Of a DNA stretch of 64,000 nt, positions 11,081 through 23,800 are shown one piece after another. This DNA comes from Moringa oleifera (lineage: Eukaryota > Streptophyta > Magnoliopsida > Brassicales > Moringaceae), in contig JAJFZO010000609.1 in assembly GCA_021397835.1 (NCBI GenBank), forward strand, positions 9,736,001-9,800,000, written 5' to 3'. Position 1 is the first letter of the stretch; each line of letters starts with the position of its first letter. The position numbers and the translations under genes are program-made. The notes below the pieces were generated by a model. The model ran no database searches. It saw only the letters and a list, made by a program, of their open reading frames with translations, and was not told where the DNA came from.

Positions 11081-12243
11081 ATGTGAGATTATGTTTGTGG
11101 ATGCGTGAAATGTTCTGTATACCTAAAAGGCAATGGAGGTTTCTTCTACGTCTAATGTTGTAAGCCTCTAATAAGTCTTGAATTTGTATTTCCATGTTTT
11201 CTGTTTATGCATGGAAAGACTTGTACTAAGAGAACCTTCTGCTAGGCAATATATGATATTGTAGAATGTTGAGGTTTTATAGGGTTGTCTTCTCCCCCTT
11301 ACTCTCTTATGTACTCTGAATCCTGCCTGCTCAAGGCTGCATTTCCACATGTGTATTCATTTGCTTGTTTGCTGTAGCAAGTTTTTCTCTCTTCTCTCTT
11401 CTGATATTCAGACATAAAATATGGTAACTGGCTTTGTGGTTGGCTTGCTTAGAAGGAACTCAGAGAACTCAAGACCATCTACTGCAGTCAGTAATATCGC
11501 GGTTGGAACAGAAATGTTTCATTTTGGTCCATAAATTTACAAACTACAGATCTTGCTCAAAGGGATGAGGGAACGTGCCAATGGAATTAACTCATCCTAC
11601 ACTTATGTTAAAAGGTGGCTGATGACCTTCCTGCTTTACTACCACCCATCAAATAAACCCAATGCCAAAGCAGATGTTGGATCAACTGCAATAATAAGAA
11701 AGAAGAATGTGTTCTGATTCTTATAATCAGAACCCTTCCACTTCACATGCTGGACAGATTTACACAGATGAAACTAACAAAGGAAGGCAATTTTCATTAT
11801 CAGAACCTAACAAAGTAACATGGTAGTATCTACAGAATATAAAAACGGTGGCATGAGCACATCTGTCCAGATTTGCCATAATTGATAACCATTAACCAAG
11901 AAGTTGATTCATGTTAAGTTGTGTCTCCAAACACTATGTTAACATTTCATTTTGGTCCAAGAACAATCAATTATACAACAAAAAGAAGGTAAGCAAGCAC
12001 CTGAAAGAGATTAGACGATACACTCTAAAGAAGAAAACCCAAAACAAATTCAAAGCACTTATTCTTTTTCTCCCCTCCCCCCCAAAAAAAACCCTTCTTT
12101 TGGAGCAGAAAGTTCAAAGCACTTCAAGAGTTCAAACCCAAGTGTTTTGAGCTTCCTGGACATTCTAAAAAGTAGATGGAAAACTTGCAGCTTAAGCCTA
12201 GTATAAAATGCTAACTCAGTTCATGACAACTGATCAATAAGAG
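11081..12243. other. Convergent 3' regions of IAA27 and RPB5
   Basis: The 3' ends of a plus-strand and a minus-strand gene face each other here. Only short ORFs are present (such as 11911-12150) and no RNA gene or repeat is recognised. A C/A homopolymer patch lies at 12070-12090. Confidence 0.5.
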
Positions 12244-15200
12244 TCATACAACATATCGGTAGGTCACATAACGGCCAGCAGTCTCACTTGGCCGGATTAT
12301 CTTAACAACTTGTCCACGCTTCAACCCATAGTATCTTGCAATTGGATCGGTTACCTGAATACGAGGAAGCTAAACTCCAACAATTCCCAGAAAAAGAGAG
12401 AACAAATAAATATCAGAAACGGATAGGATTTACAACACAAAAGTAATATGAGAAGCATGCCAAACCCACACACAAGCCCCATCCAAATATCAAAGATTTC
12501 AATCCATAGCAGGGTTTCTTAATTTACACAGTAACACAAACAAAAGAGTCAACAAGGAATTTTGCAAGCACATAAAGCTTATCCCCTAGCCAAGTTATAG
12601 AAAAATTAAACTGTGCAGTCAGCTTCCCAAGCATACAAACCACTGCCAAACAGCCCAAACCTGGGCTTCTATCAGCCAGTATGGATCTGTAAACTGATAT
12701 CCGAGGAGAAAAAAACATCAACTACTTATTTGAGTTCACAAGATAAGACTCACTTCTAAAAAGCAAGATTCATGCAGCTTGACGTGCAGGTGTTTGTATG
12801 CCTAAAAATTAGCATATCATATGTAGTATATATCCTATAAACAAAACAAGAAAAATCAAAGAAGGCTAACAGACATCAGGGTACTTCTTAAGACATCTTG
12901 GCACTGACCTGTGTTTCCTTCACGGTATACCTTTCCAACAAAGTCTTCTTCTCCTCATTTGTAAGCACCTGATGCTCAGGAACAAGGACATGTTCTTTGA
13001 TGTTGACTAGCAATTCAGACTCCTGTACCAAGAAGTTATAAGCATGAAGAGAAAAGGGAGAAGAGAAGAAAATATCTAAAGATGCAAATCCTGTGCCATC
13101 TGAATGTACCCTAGACAGAACCAAGACTAAATAGTCCCAAGCACTATTCTCAACAATTTATTTAATGCAAAATTCTGGAAGCAAGCCAAATTTAGTCATA
13201 AATAAAATATCAAATTGGATTCTGACCAGTTTTCTGAACCACCTATGTACCACACAACCCAGCAGTTTACCATTTAATTGCAAAAAGTAAGTCCCAGAAG
13301 TGCATCCCACAGAATCTTTTATTCCCACAATTTTTTTGAGCAGAAACAAAGAAATGTGTATTATCTACTGGCACCAAGGGGTTGCAATACTTTACATGTG
13401 TAATGCAATTACTAGAAGTTAAACATTAAGAATATAATCACAATACCAAAAAAAAATTTTTGATATCATAGTGAATATAAAAATATAAATTTCATTTTTA
13501 CATAACAATTAATATTAAAATTTTTATGTAAAAATTAAATTTAAAATTATTTTCTGTGCATTTCATAAGTTTTAGCTAGTTTAATAGCTAAAAGTAAATC
13601 CCAGATGTGCAGCCCACCAAATTTTTTATTCCCACAATGTATAAGACTTAAGTGCTCCAATATAATTGAGAAGATATAATAGAACAAACCAAAACACTTT
13701 CTATCGACAGATATAAGCAAACTGTCATCTCACACCCAAAAGTATGTCATTAGATATAGCTGGCAAAAGTTACTCCAACCAACAAGCCCACCAGTGGGGT
13801 CATCTTGCCAATCTACTTACCATCCAATTCCTAGAATCACAAATAGGTCATAAAGCAAGAACAACAATTTTTTCATTTCAGTATCATGAATGCAACTAAT
13901 ATTCACCTGGAAAACCTCTAAGTGGAACTTTGAAGATATTTCATTTATACATGTCCGAGCAAAGGGAGTCAAGTTTTGCTGAACAACCAATACTGCTCTA
14001 AAAACATTCTCTGACTTCATGCGATTGGTATAGGTCTTCATTGTCTTAACACCAACCTTAGGTTCATCAGGAAAGAAAACATAGATCTGGTACACAAAAT
14101 ATACCAACCCAGTTAGGAGAAAGAAAGAAGAATGCAGAAAGGAAGATATAATACATGCTCCAGATTGAATGGGAAACAACTGGTCTAGTTCCATATATTT
14201 TGATGTGAATGAAAATATAAGAATTGACCTAAAGCTACTTATTTCATCGATATAAGATACCTGTGTATGAATTCCAATACATAAAATACATCAACTCAAA
14301 GAAATACTTAACAACTAAAGGATGTTCAATACTTTAGTAAAAAAACAACAGGCATATCCATGTCAAAAAAGGACGAAAGAACTGAAAGGCAACTGCACCT
14401 ACTAGCATTCCTAGAATGCTCATTGCACCCAAAAAAGCACTGCATTCCAGTCTAGCCATATAACTTGATGCTGTTATAAGATACTCCTAATCCATCATGA
14501 GACAAAGAAACAGCTCCATGGTCATGCTATAATATATGCAACATGTTGTAACATATTGGGCCCAGTTCAATATTTGGCAACAAGTTGACTCTGAGAGGTC
14601 TATTTTTGTTGTCTATATTCATCATCAGATCTACAGACAAACATCAAACAAAGACATATGGAGATTGGCCAGAAAAACTTAAATCTCCATCCTTTGAACA
14701 AGTGCAAATGTCATTGATCCAGTACTGCCAAATACTAAGCTCGCCAGGAATACCAGATAGTTAGTTTACACTATGCACTTTTTTGGGTTGGAAGCAATGC
14801 CAATCTTCCTAGTGCAAATGCCGGTATTTTTGAACCATCCTATTCAAATAAATACTAATGTACAATATGGATCATGCATGAGTGCAACTATCATGCACCA
14901 TTTACTAAAGTAAACATCTCATATGAAATTAACCAAATGACACTACAAGCTTTAACTAACTATGAAAATCGATTGTTAATTCAAAGAAATGCTTCAAAAC
15001 AGTAATCCAGCTACAAGCTGAAAAAAAAAAAGGTTATATCAATAAGAGGAGAGGATCCCCCTTCCCATTCATCCCTATAAAAAAGGGGAGGAGGGGGGGG
15101 GGGGTTGGGGGCGAAGACTACAAAAGGAAACCAACAGGCATGAACTCACACACAAAACAGAAACGAAAGGGAAAGGAACAACACTAGTTCAAATTCATTC

Positions 15201-15693
15201 AAAAAACCAAAAATTGAAAAATTCTATTGATCTGTTTCATCATAAATCACAGTATTGACTTTACTATCCTGCTTAAGAAGTTATGAGCATGTACAGTTGA
15301 CATGTCCTTTTCTAACCCACAACAAATTGCAAGTTTTTGAATGAAACAAAGCAGGCATACACAATCACAGTTCTCTAAAACCTGATATAACATACTACAG
15401 TTACCACAACAAATAGAAACACATGAAAATTAAAAAAAAAAAAATCCATTTTTCACTATAAGAACTTCCAAATAAACAACAATGCAAGGTACCTGATCAG
15501 AGCTATCATTTCTCTTTGCTTTATTGATAACAATGTCCTCCCTCTTCATGTTGTCACCGTATTTCATAACAAATTGTTGTTTGGTCATATTGATCTCAGA
15601 ATCTGCCACAAGATAACCCCTATCCTTCAGCATCTGCATCACAGTCTTTCGGATTCTGAAAAGCCTTTTAATTTCCTCCTCTGATAGAGTCAT
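12244..15693 (-). CDS. NRPB5A: DNA-directed RNA polymerase subunit 5 (RPB5; Pol II, likely IV)
   Basis: Four coding exons on the minus strand: 15493-15693, 13907-14086, 12909-13022, 12244-12369. All are in phase 0 and join to 206 aa, the usual RPB5 length. The N-terminal jaw domain begins [17 protein letters not shown]. The C-terminal assembly domain contains [10 protein letters not shown], then [20 protein letters not shown] and ends [13 protein letters not shown], almost invariant in plants. The subunit forms part of the lower jaw that contacts downstream DNA. A 5' UTR intron is likely: acceptor CAG at 15702-15704, donor at 16254-16255, and a leader exon starting at 16256. It is divergent from the METTL5 gene. 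RPB5A rather than a paralogue is my best guess. Confidence 0.95.
13281..13636. repeat. Diverged direct repeat in RPB5 intron 2
   Basis: Copy A (13281-13330) and copy B (13590-13636) both read AAAGTAA-TCCCAG then GTGCA-CCCAC, and end TTTTATTCCCACAA. They lie about 305 bp apart inside the intron between exons 2 and 3. Between them sits a perfect 12-bp inverted repeat (ATTTTTACATAA at 13494-13505 and its complement at 13524-13535). Confidence 0.7.
15085..15111 (+). repeat. G-run with quadruplex potential in RPB5 intron 1
   Basis: Runs of four, two, twelve and five G separated by A, A and TT make a strong G-quadruplex-type tract. On the transcribed pre-mRNA (minus strand) it is C-rich; the G-rich strand is the plus strand. 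Long homopolymers are also prone to assembly error. Confidence 0.6.
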
Positions 15694-16939
15694 TTTTATG
15701 GCTGAACATTTGGAAGATTAATGGTGAGCCAAATATTGTCCACAGCACCTCCAAAAAACCATTAATTGAAGTAATTAAATTCAAATTTAAATGCAAAGAA
15801 GTTCTTAAGAAACCAAAGAAGTCCTATCAAAATAAGTTCTTAACACCAAATATATATCCAACGAACATAACCAACTAACATAACCAACAGCATTTCATAT
15901 TACACTTTTGCCAGAATTACGTAGTATCACCCAAAATATTCTTAACACCATTATAATTTCTCTAGTATAAAACTCTATAAGACTGCTGGCTTGCTTGCAA
16001 ATTGGAATAGAAGAGGAACACAAGACCTAAACCCTAATTCTGTTAACCCTCAAAATTTTAGCACAAGCGAAATAAAACAAGAAAAAGAAGCACCGTTTAC
16101 CCCAATTAATACAGGAACACAATAATCTTGCGTCACTAAAATCCCGTATTCATTTCCAACAAAAGTAAGATTTTCCCCGGCATACAAACGAAAACTTAGC
16201 CCCTCAAAGCAAAGCCCTATAAAACGAGAATTATATGAGACTGAGAGAGAGATACCAAGAAGGCGGAGACAATCGAAAGCCTAAAAGGAAATGTTGGCCG
16301 GACTTAGTCGTTCAGTTTCCCTCTCCTTCTCTCTCTGTGCGTCACTTGATCAGCCAGGGAACAAGGAGGGAAGAAGAGCCCTTCTCTCTTACGTATGTTT
16401 GTCTGATAAATAGCGGCTACTCTCGGGACAAAATCTTCCCTCATTCAACGGAAAGCTTAAAATTACTTTCTTATCCTTTTTGCTTTAATTTTTCTTTTTT
16501 CAAAATTTTCCCTAAAAGATCTAATATTCATTTGACTCTTATAAATTTGAAAGATAAATTCACTTTTCTAACTTAATTAATATGAGAGATTTTTGTAATG
16601 GGAAATTAGAAAAGAAAAATTTTAAACGGAAAATATATTCTCAACTATTTTTGATATTTCACTATGAATTATTTTATGCAAAAAATTATAAAGAAACCTT
16701 TTTTTATTTAAAATGGAATGAGCAATGAACACTGACTTGGGCCATGGTATAAAAGTTGGCAATTTGCCTACACAAGGGAGGCCGATTAGCCCAAGATTAA
16801 AACTTTGAGGGGATATCAATTGCTAGTTACAATCTTTGAATCTTTCCTTAATAAGGGTTTTAGCGAGTCATCTCCCTCTGCTTTAATCTTTTCTTTTTAT
16901 CTGACTGTGTATGAGGATTCTCTTCTGTCTACTTTAAAG
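15694..16939. promoter_or_regulatory. Divergent promoter region of RPB5 (-) and METTL5 (+)
   Basis: The RPB5 start codon (15693) and METTL5 start codon (16940) face away from each other. The minus-strand leader exon probably begins near 16256-16400, so about 500 bp are shared promoter. An ORF at 16235-16576 overlaps this leader and resembles nothing. Confidence 0.5.
16911..16937 (+). promoter_or_regulatory. uORF ending 2 nt before the METTL5 start codon
   Basis: ATG at 16911 opens an 8-codon frame (MRILFCLL) ending with TAA at 16935-16937. Two bases follow and then the main ATG at 16940. This spacing would suit termination-dependent reinitiation, if the transcript starts upstream of 16911. 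Confidence 0.45.
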
Positions 16940-19900
16940 ATGAAGCTCAAGCAATTAGAAAGCCTTCTAGGTGATCTTGAACAGTTCTCCAATCCTAAGG
17001 TTTTTCTCTCTTCCTCGGCCAACAAAGTTCTTAGTATGGGTTAGTTATTGATTCTGTGGTTTGGGTGCTACCGCAGGTGGACTTGGAGCAATACCCAACT
17101 GGACCTCACATTGCTTCTCGCATGCTATACACTGTATCTGTCTCTCAATCACTTCTACATTTTCCTCCTTTTCTACTCAAATCTAAGAAGAGTCGATTCC
17201 AACTTTCTCAGCTTGTTGTTCTTTTTTTGCTTCCATCTTTACTTGTATCATTTAAATTCTTCGTTTACTGGTTTGGGTCTTCGCCCATGTTTGACAAATT
17301 ATTCACAGCTTTCTCCTATGTGAGTGGCTGGTTATCATATGAATGAAGACTTACCTGTATGGAAAGAACAAAAGTACAATTTTACAATTAAAATTCTTCT
17401 GCCGAAGTTTGTAGTTGCAGTACAAAATAGTAAATTGAAATTTTTAGGAATTAAATTTGAGCACTTGAAATTTGATGCTCGTCTTGTTAAGCCAATGTCT
17501 TTTGGCTTAACAACACTTCAGATTATTGTTGTAAAGAATCATCACTGCAATTCTAGTGTTTTTGGTGCTCCTAATTTTATTTACCTAGTAAATTAACTCA
17601 TGCACTAATGGGAAATTGAACCCTGACTTCATCTTCACTTGGTTCTTTATTGAAGGAGGTGTCATTAGGCATGAAGTCTTATTGTGTGTTTTTCTTGTCA
17701 AAATACTTTCGATTGATTAGGCCGAGAATTCATTTGGTGATGTGAGCAACAAGGTAGTGGCAGATTTTGGTTGTGGGTGTGGCACATTAGGTGCTGCTGC
17801 TGCTCTCTTGGGTGCAGAGTGAGTGGCATCTTATCATTGGTTTTGTTTCTACTCTTTAACTGTTAGGTTCTTAAAGTTAGTTTGAGATTGTAAAAGTCAT
17901 ACTAATAACACAACTAAATAAGTCATCTCATTCTCACTGGCATTATGTTAGATTTCTCAACTTGAGTGAAATTTGTAAATTTAAAAGGTTTGCATTTAAA
18001 ATAGAAAGGAATTTTACCATTCAATATATTCCACCTGTTTTTAATCGCACATCAGGATTTTTAAATGGGTGATTTTCACTGTTAACATCTTTAATGTACT
18101 TCTTGGCTTGTGTTTGCCTTGCACAGGCAAGTTATTGGCTTTGATATTGATTCTCAATCTCTTGAAATAGCATCACAAAATGCTGAGGAACTTGAGGTAC
18201 TATGCAGGAGTTTTTAAAAGTTTCTGTTGAATTGATTAATGGATTCAATTGTTAACACTTTTGATGGAATTTGTTATCAATTGATGCATTTTCACTTGGC
18301 TGATCATCTCATCTGCAGTTGGACATAAATTTTGTCCAGTGTGACATCAAAAACTTAGCCTGGAGAGGTAACAATTTCCTTTCCATCTTTTCTGTGCATA
18401 TGTGCTGTTCATGCCTGTGAGTTTTTGTCTGTCTTTCGCATGATGCTGCATATTTCTTTGTTCATTTTTGTAGGAGAACCTTCATTATAATTTAGTGGTT
18501 TATCTGAAAATCTGGACTGTCTAAAAGCTTGGTGTTCCTGAGGTGATACTGTTATATCAGTTGGATGATTAGATAATTAAGACGTGCTATTGTATTATAC
18601 GACAAGGCTTTACATAGTGAAGTCTTTATTAGTTTTGGAACTAGGTTCTCCCTCCCAATCCAGTGGGACCAGTTCTTATCTCCATTTAGACTTCCTTTTT
18701 TTCTCTCAAATTTATTCATTTGCACTTGAGACCAAATTGTTTAGTATTAACAGTAAATTCGTGGTGGGTTGTATTTATTGGAAATTAATTCTGGACAGAA
18801 GTATGTGGAGGGAGGACTAGAGGCAGGGAGATGACTGATACTTAGAACTGTTGCTTCTTTGGTTTTCTTGTCTTTTCTTGGAATTTCTGTTGTTATATGC
18901 TAACCTCAGCCGCAAGACGTGTACTAATAAAACATTTTTGTTCCAACTTGACTTTTAGCATTGCACATGTATGTGAGACATTTATAATTGGGTTCATTGC
19001 TGCAGCTTGTTAGAATTGTATATAATCTTATTATTTTGATCTTCTTTTAGGTCAGATTGTTGATACTGTTGTAATGAATCCCCCCTTTGGAACCCGGAAG
19101 AAGGGTGCTGATATGGATTTTCTCCTTGTGGCATTGAAGGTAACAGTGCTACTTTTGTTTCTTATTTTAAAAAAAAAAAAAGAAGCTAAATCCTACTGCT
19201 GACTTCTGATGCATAAGTGCATCTCTGGGAATTTCTTTGAGCTAATAGATTTGTTTCTTTCTTTGTTGCTGTCTCAGGTTGCATCTCAAGCTGTTTATTC
19301 TTTGCATAAGACCTCAACGAGAGATGTAAGTGACCAGTTTGAAAGTTTTTAGGTACTAGAACAGGAAGTTGTCAGAATACTGCAAGATACTCATATTTTT
19401 GTTGTTTAGTCTTCTGCTATACGTGTTTCTGCATCATGCTATTGTGTTTCATTAAAGATTGTTCAACAATTATACTTGCTTCAAAAGCATTGTGTAAATG
19501 ATCTGCCTGGATCTTTTGTTTGTTAGAAGTGTGTGGGAGCATTAGACTCATCTTGTGCACTTATACTCTTTTGGCCATTGGCTCTCTTTCCATAGGAAGC
19601 GGGTGGAAGATGAGTTGTGGCTTTGATAATGCTTAGCTGCAAGAATTGAAATAAACAATGTATTAGATAAGTGTTTGCCTCATATCTTATCAACTTTCCT
19701 ATGTTTCTTTTCTTTCCTTTTTAGGTTAAAGAACTTTCTTCTGCATGTGCCTTTGGGAGTTCTGCGTTTTGTGTGTGTTTTCCTTGAAACGGAGCTATCT
19801 AGACTGAGCCAAACTAAATGGTGGACTGATTCATAATATTTTATATTTTTTTCTACCTTAACCATTTGAATGTAGCTGTGCAACTTTGTCTTTTGACCTG

Positions 19901-20257
19901 GTGAGTTCGACAGTGGCCTTTCTGCAGTGTTTTTAGCTAATTGTGAAAGCATCATCTTTTCTTGTCCTTGCAGCATGTGAAAAGAGCAGCCTTACGGGAC
20001 TTCAATGCTAGCAGTGCTGAAGTTTTATGTGAGGTTTGTTATGACTGAATATGGCTTTGAGAACTAATTTGTGTATGACTTTCTTTTGTGAACTATAATA
20101 TCTTTGCCGTTTTTAGAAGACAACTTTAAGTGCATTTTCCTTTTCTTGGTTCATTCTCCAGCTTCGATTTGACATTCCACAGTTATACAAGTTTCACAAG
20201 AGAAAAGAAGTGGATGTTGCTGTGGACCTCTGGCGATTTGTGCCCAAAAGGAATTAG
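16940..20257 (+). CDS. METTL5: 18S rRNA N6-adenosine methyltransferase METTL5 homologue
   Basis: Nine exons: 16940-16999, 17077-17133, 17721-17818, 18127-18196, 18319-18367, 19051-19139, 19278-19325, 19974-20033, 20162-20257. They join without frame conflict to 208 aa, matching the family length (about 209). Motif I is DFGCGCGTLG at residues 54-63. The catalytic NPPF for N6-adenine methylation is at 121-124, followed by GTRKKGADM. The conserved EQYPTGPHIASRM lies near residues 23-36 and the protein ends DVAVDLWRFVPKRN. METTL5 with TRMT112 makes m6A at A1832 of human 18S rRNA; the plant role is inferred by homology. It converges on PETs. Confidence 0.95.
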
Positions 20258-20832
20258 GAAAAGGGTATTTCAACTCTGCATCAAGACTGTACGAACTGTG
20301 TACTGAATGGATGTGGAATGTGTAATTCAATTAACACTGCTGTAACAACTGAAGAGAATGTCCCATGAAACCATGAAAACTAGCTTCAATTTTTAATTTT
20401 ATGGCTGTGCTCTGAACCTGAACTTTCTTATTTGTGCTTGAAAATTATTAACAAAACTTGTCTGGGCAAGCTGTTGCAACTATTTCAAAAGCTGTTCAGA
20501 CTTTGGAGGCCAGCGTGGTTATGACATTTGCATTGTTGAAGAGTAATAGATGAAAATAAGGATTAGAATGGCACATCAATATTTTCATCCAGAGCCAGAA
20601 GTTTCAGAAATGCTTCTCTACCTTCCGAAATCATAAATAGCTTTGCTGTATCATTTAACATGTAGAATCGTGGTTGCTAACAGGAAAAACTTGCTTTAAT
20701 CACAACAAAAAGAATCAGATACTCATGTCCAAAATTAGCTTCCCTTGCGTTTCAGCATCTTCTGAATTGCTAATATGCTGAAGGGGTCACCTGATATTGT
20801 CTAATATTTTGAATGCATAAATGATCCTCATT
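20258..20832. other. Convergent 3' regions of METTL5 and PETs
   Basis: This 575-bp gap lies between stop codons on opposite strands and should hold both 3' UTRs. No other feature is seen. Confidence 0.6.
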
Positions 20833-23800
20833 TCATGCATCAGCTTCAGTTTTTGCATCCTCAGTTGTCTCTCCAAGAGTATATCGAGCAAACCTCCGGA
20901 CCTTTATGTTCTCCCCCAGAGCAGCAACGGTTTGCTTGACTAAGTCTTTCACCAAGACACTATCATCCTTAATAAATGGTTGCTCCAAAAGTACAAGTTC
21001 CCCAAGTCTCTTTGAGACCCTACCCTCAACTATTCTCTCTCTTATGTTCTCTGGTTTTGACAGAAGATCCTCTCGCTGCATCTCAAGCTCTTTTTCCTTC
21101 TTCACAATGTCTTCTGGAATGTCTTCAATTGATACAAACTGCACCTGTGGGCAGGCTACAACTTGCATTGCTAGATCATCCACCAGCTCCTTGAACTTTT
21201 CACTTCTACCCACAAAGTCAGTCTCACAGTTGACTTCAATTAGTACTCCAATTCGAGAATCATGAATGTAGGAACCAATTCTGCCTTCAGCAGCAAGCCG
21301 GCTAGATTTCTTGTCAGCAGTTGAAAGACCCTTCTTTCTGAGGTATTCCTGTGCCTTCTCAAGATCCCCTCCAGTTTCAGAGAGAGCTTTCTTGCAGTCC
21401 ATCATACCTGCTCCTGTTTCTTCCCGTAATTGTTTAACGAGTGCAGCAGAGACAGCTACTGTCGCTGGCCTGCAATAGGGTGTTAAACACGTAAAAATTG
21501 CAAGATTGTCAGGAGAAAAAGAAATAAACAAATTATAATAAATCGTACTCACTACTGGAATTAATTTATTGTATCAAAGCCAGGAAAAACAAAGGTTGGG
21601 GCTGGAACAGTGCGCAAGAGAGGGAATGGAATATGATTATGTTGCCATTTATTTTCTGCAAGTGCTATATGATGCATTCAATTTCAACAATTCTTCCCAC
21701 CATGCCTTGTGGAATCTCTAAATAATATTTTTATCTACTTTAATGGCATTTATTAATCATCACAAAATCCTTATGGAAGAAGTGTGAAATATAGTTGCTT
21801 ACTTCTGATCAATTTCTTTGGCTTCCACTTCAGCAGGCTGCTCTTTCACTGAAGTAGCCACTGGTTTTGCTGCAGTTTGGGCAGCCACCTCAGCAGCAAA
21901 ATCCTGGCTTTTTTTCTCCAGACCCTCTCCAAGGTTGTATCGCAAGAACCTCTTTACTTTTATATTTTCTCCAATGGTTGCAATGGTCTGCTTCACCCAA
22001 TCCTTGACCACCAACTTATCATTCTTAATATATGGTTGCTCGAGCAAGGCTAGCTCCTCCAGCCTCTTTCTGATCCGCCCTTCAACAATCTTGGATCTTA
22101 TTTGCTCTGGTTTTGACAAGAGATCCTCTTTCTGCATTTCTATCTCTCTTTCCTTGCTCACAATCTCTTCAGGAACATCTTCTGTAACAAGATATTTTAC
22201 TTGGGGGCAAGCAGCCACCTGCATGGCCAAATCATCAACCAGCTCCTTAAAAATGTCACCACGAGAGACAAAATCTGTCTCACAGTTGACTTCCACCAGG
22301 ACACCAATCCTGCTATCATGAATATAAGAACCTATTCTTCCTTCAGCTGTGGCTCTACTGGCTTTCTTTTCTGCACTTGCCAAGCCTTTCTTTCGAAGAT
22401 ACTCTTGAGCCTTAACAATGTCCCCTCCAGTTGCAGAGAGAGCATTCTTGCAATCCATCATCCCAGCTCCTGTTTCCTCACGAAGTTGCTTCACAAGTGC
22501 TGGTGATATAGTAGCTGCAATTCATGCATAAGGGAAAATGAATGAAGGGAGGGACAACAGGCAACTTAAACTGTAATACTGAAAGTTGCAGATGGATGCA
22601 TGTTTACCAAAATGTGAATGCTTACATGATTAAATAGCGTAACCTTCCCAGTAGCCATTTTGGATTTCAAACATAAACAAGCAAGAAGTAGCGAATAATG
22701 AAGAAAATATAAACCTTTAACTATCGTTTTGGAAGAAGAACAATTTGAACTAATGCTCGCATTTATCTCACGGGAAGATTTCACCTCTTCACCTCCACAG
22801 GCAGGAGTTGCACTCTTTTGCACACAAGTAAATATGTAGTATGATCCAAATGCATAAACAGGACATGTGAAATCCATCATTAATATTGCCTACTTACACA
22901 ATGTCATAAAAAGAGAAACAGTAACTTGATCGAAAAGATACTGATCAAGTTGGATGCATATCTCAGCAGAAACCTGTTTATGTTGATAAATCTTATTCAG
23001 TTCAATATATAAATATACACTGCATTCTCAACAACAAACTCTTGGCTATTGCTTTATGTTCCATAACCATGCGTAGTATTCTCCACAAGAAACTTTCAGC
23101 TCTTACTCTTATTTTACATAACTAACTTTGATGGTACAGTTTAGTTTCGTGGAATTATGAGTTGTCTCAAAATTTTCCATAGGGCAATGAAAGACGAGCA
23201 TTAGAAATTGTAAAGATAAAGTCTGTTTGTGTACCTTTCGTTTCCTGTAGGGAAGGAACATCTGACTGTTCCCCTGAGCTGGTGATACTATCATTTTTGT
23301 CTGGGATAGCTCCCACCTCTTCATCTTCGACTGGTGCAGCAGGAACTGTTTCATTCACAGCTGTAGATGTTTCCTTTTGTTCTTCATCTTTTGCTATGGT
23401 ATCATCAGCTTGACTCCCTATAACCTGATCACCTTTGGGACCTTCTGATGACAGAACCTGGTTATCTATTCCTTCAGATGAATCAGACACTCCATCACCT
23501 TCTACTTCATCTGCTAACTGATTCTCTCCAGATAAATTCTGATCAGCAGCCAAACTTGCAGAGGTCTCCCCTGTCTCTTTTTCAGCAGTCTGGACTCCAT
23601 TACTCACACTTTCTGCTGAGGTAGATGCTACACTTGCTGGGTCCTCACTGTCTTCTGCAACATCAGCTTCAACATCCTTCTCTTTTGAAGAAGTTGCATC
23701 ATCTTCTACAGTTTCATCAACTGCAGAAGATACACCGACTACCTCCCCAATGCTCGCTGGTTGGTCCTGAACTTCAAGAATATCAGAGCCAGTTTCCCTA

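Noticed and set aside
20833..22514. Two separate EF-Ts genes in tandem
   Set aside because: Splice phases join both EF-Ts exons and the S1 exon into one frame, and plants are known to have this polyprotein.
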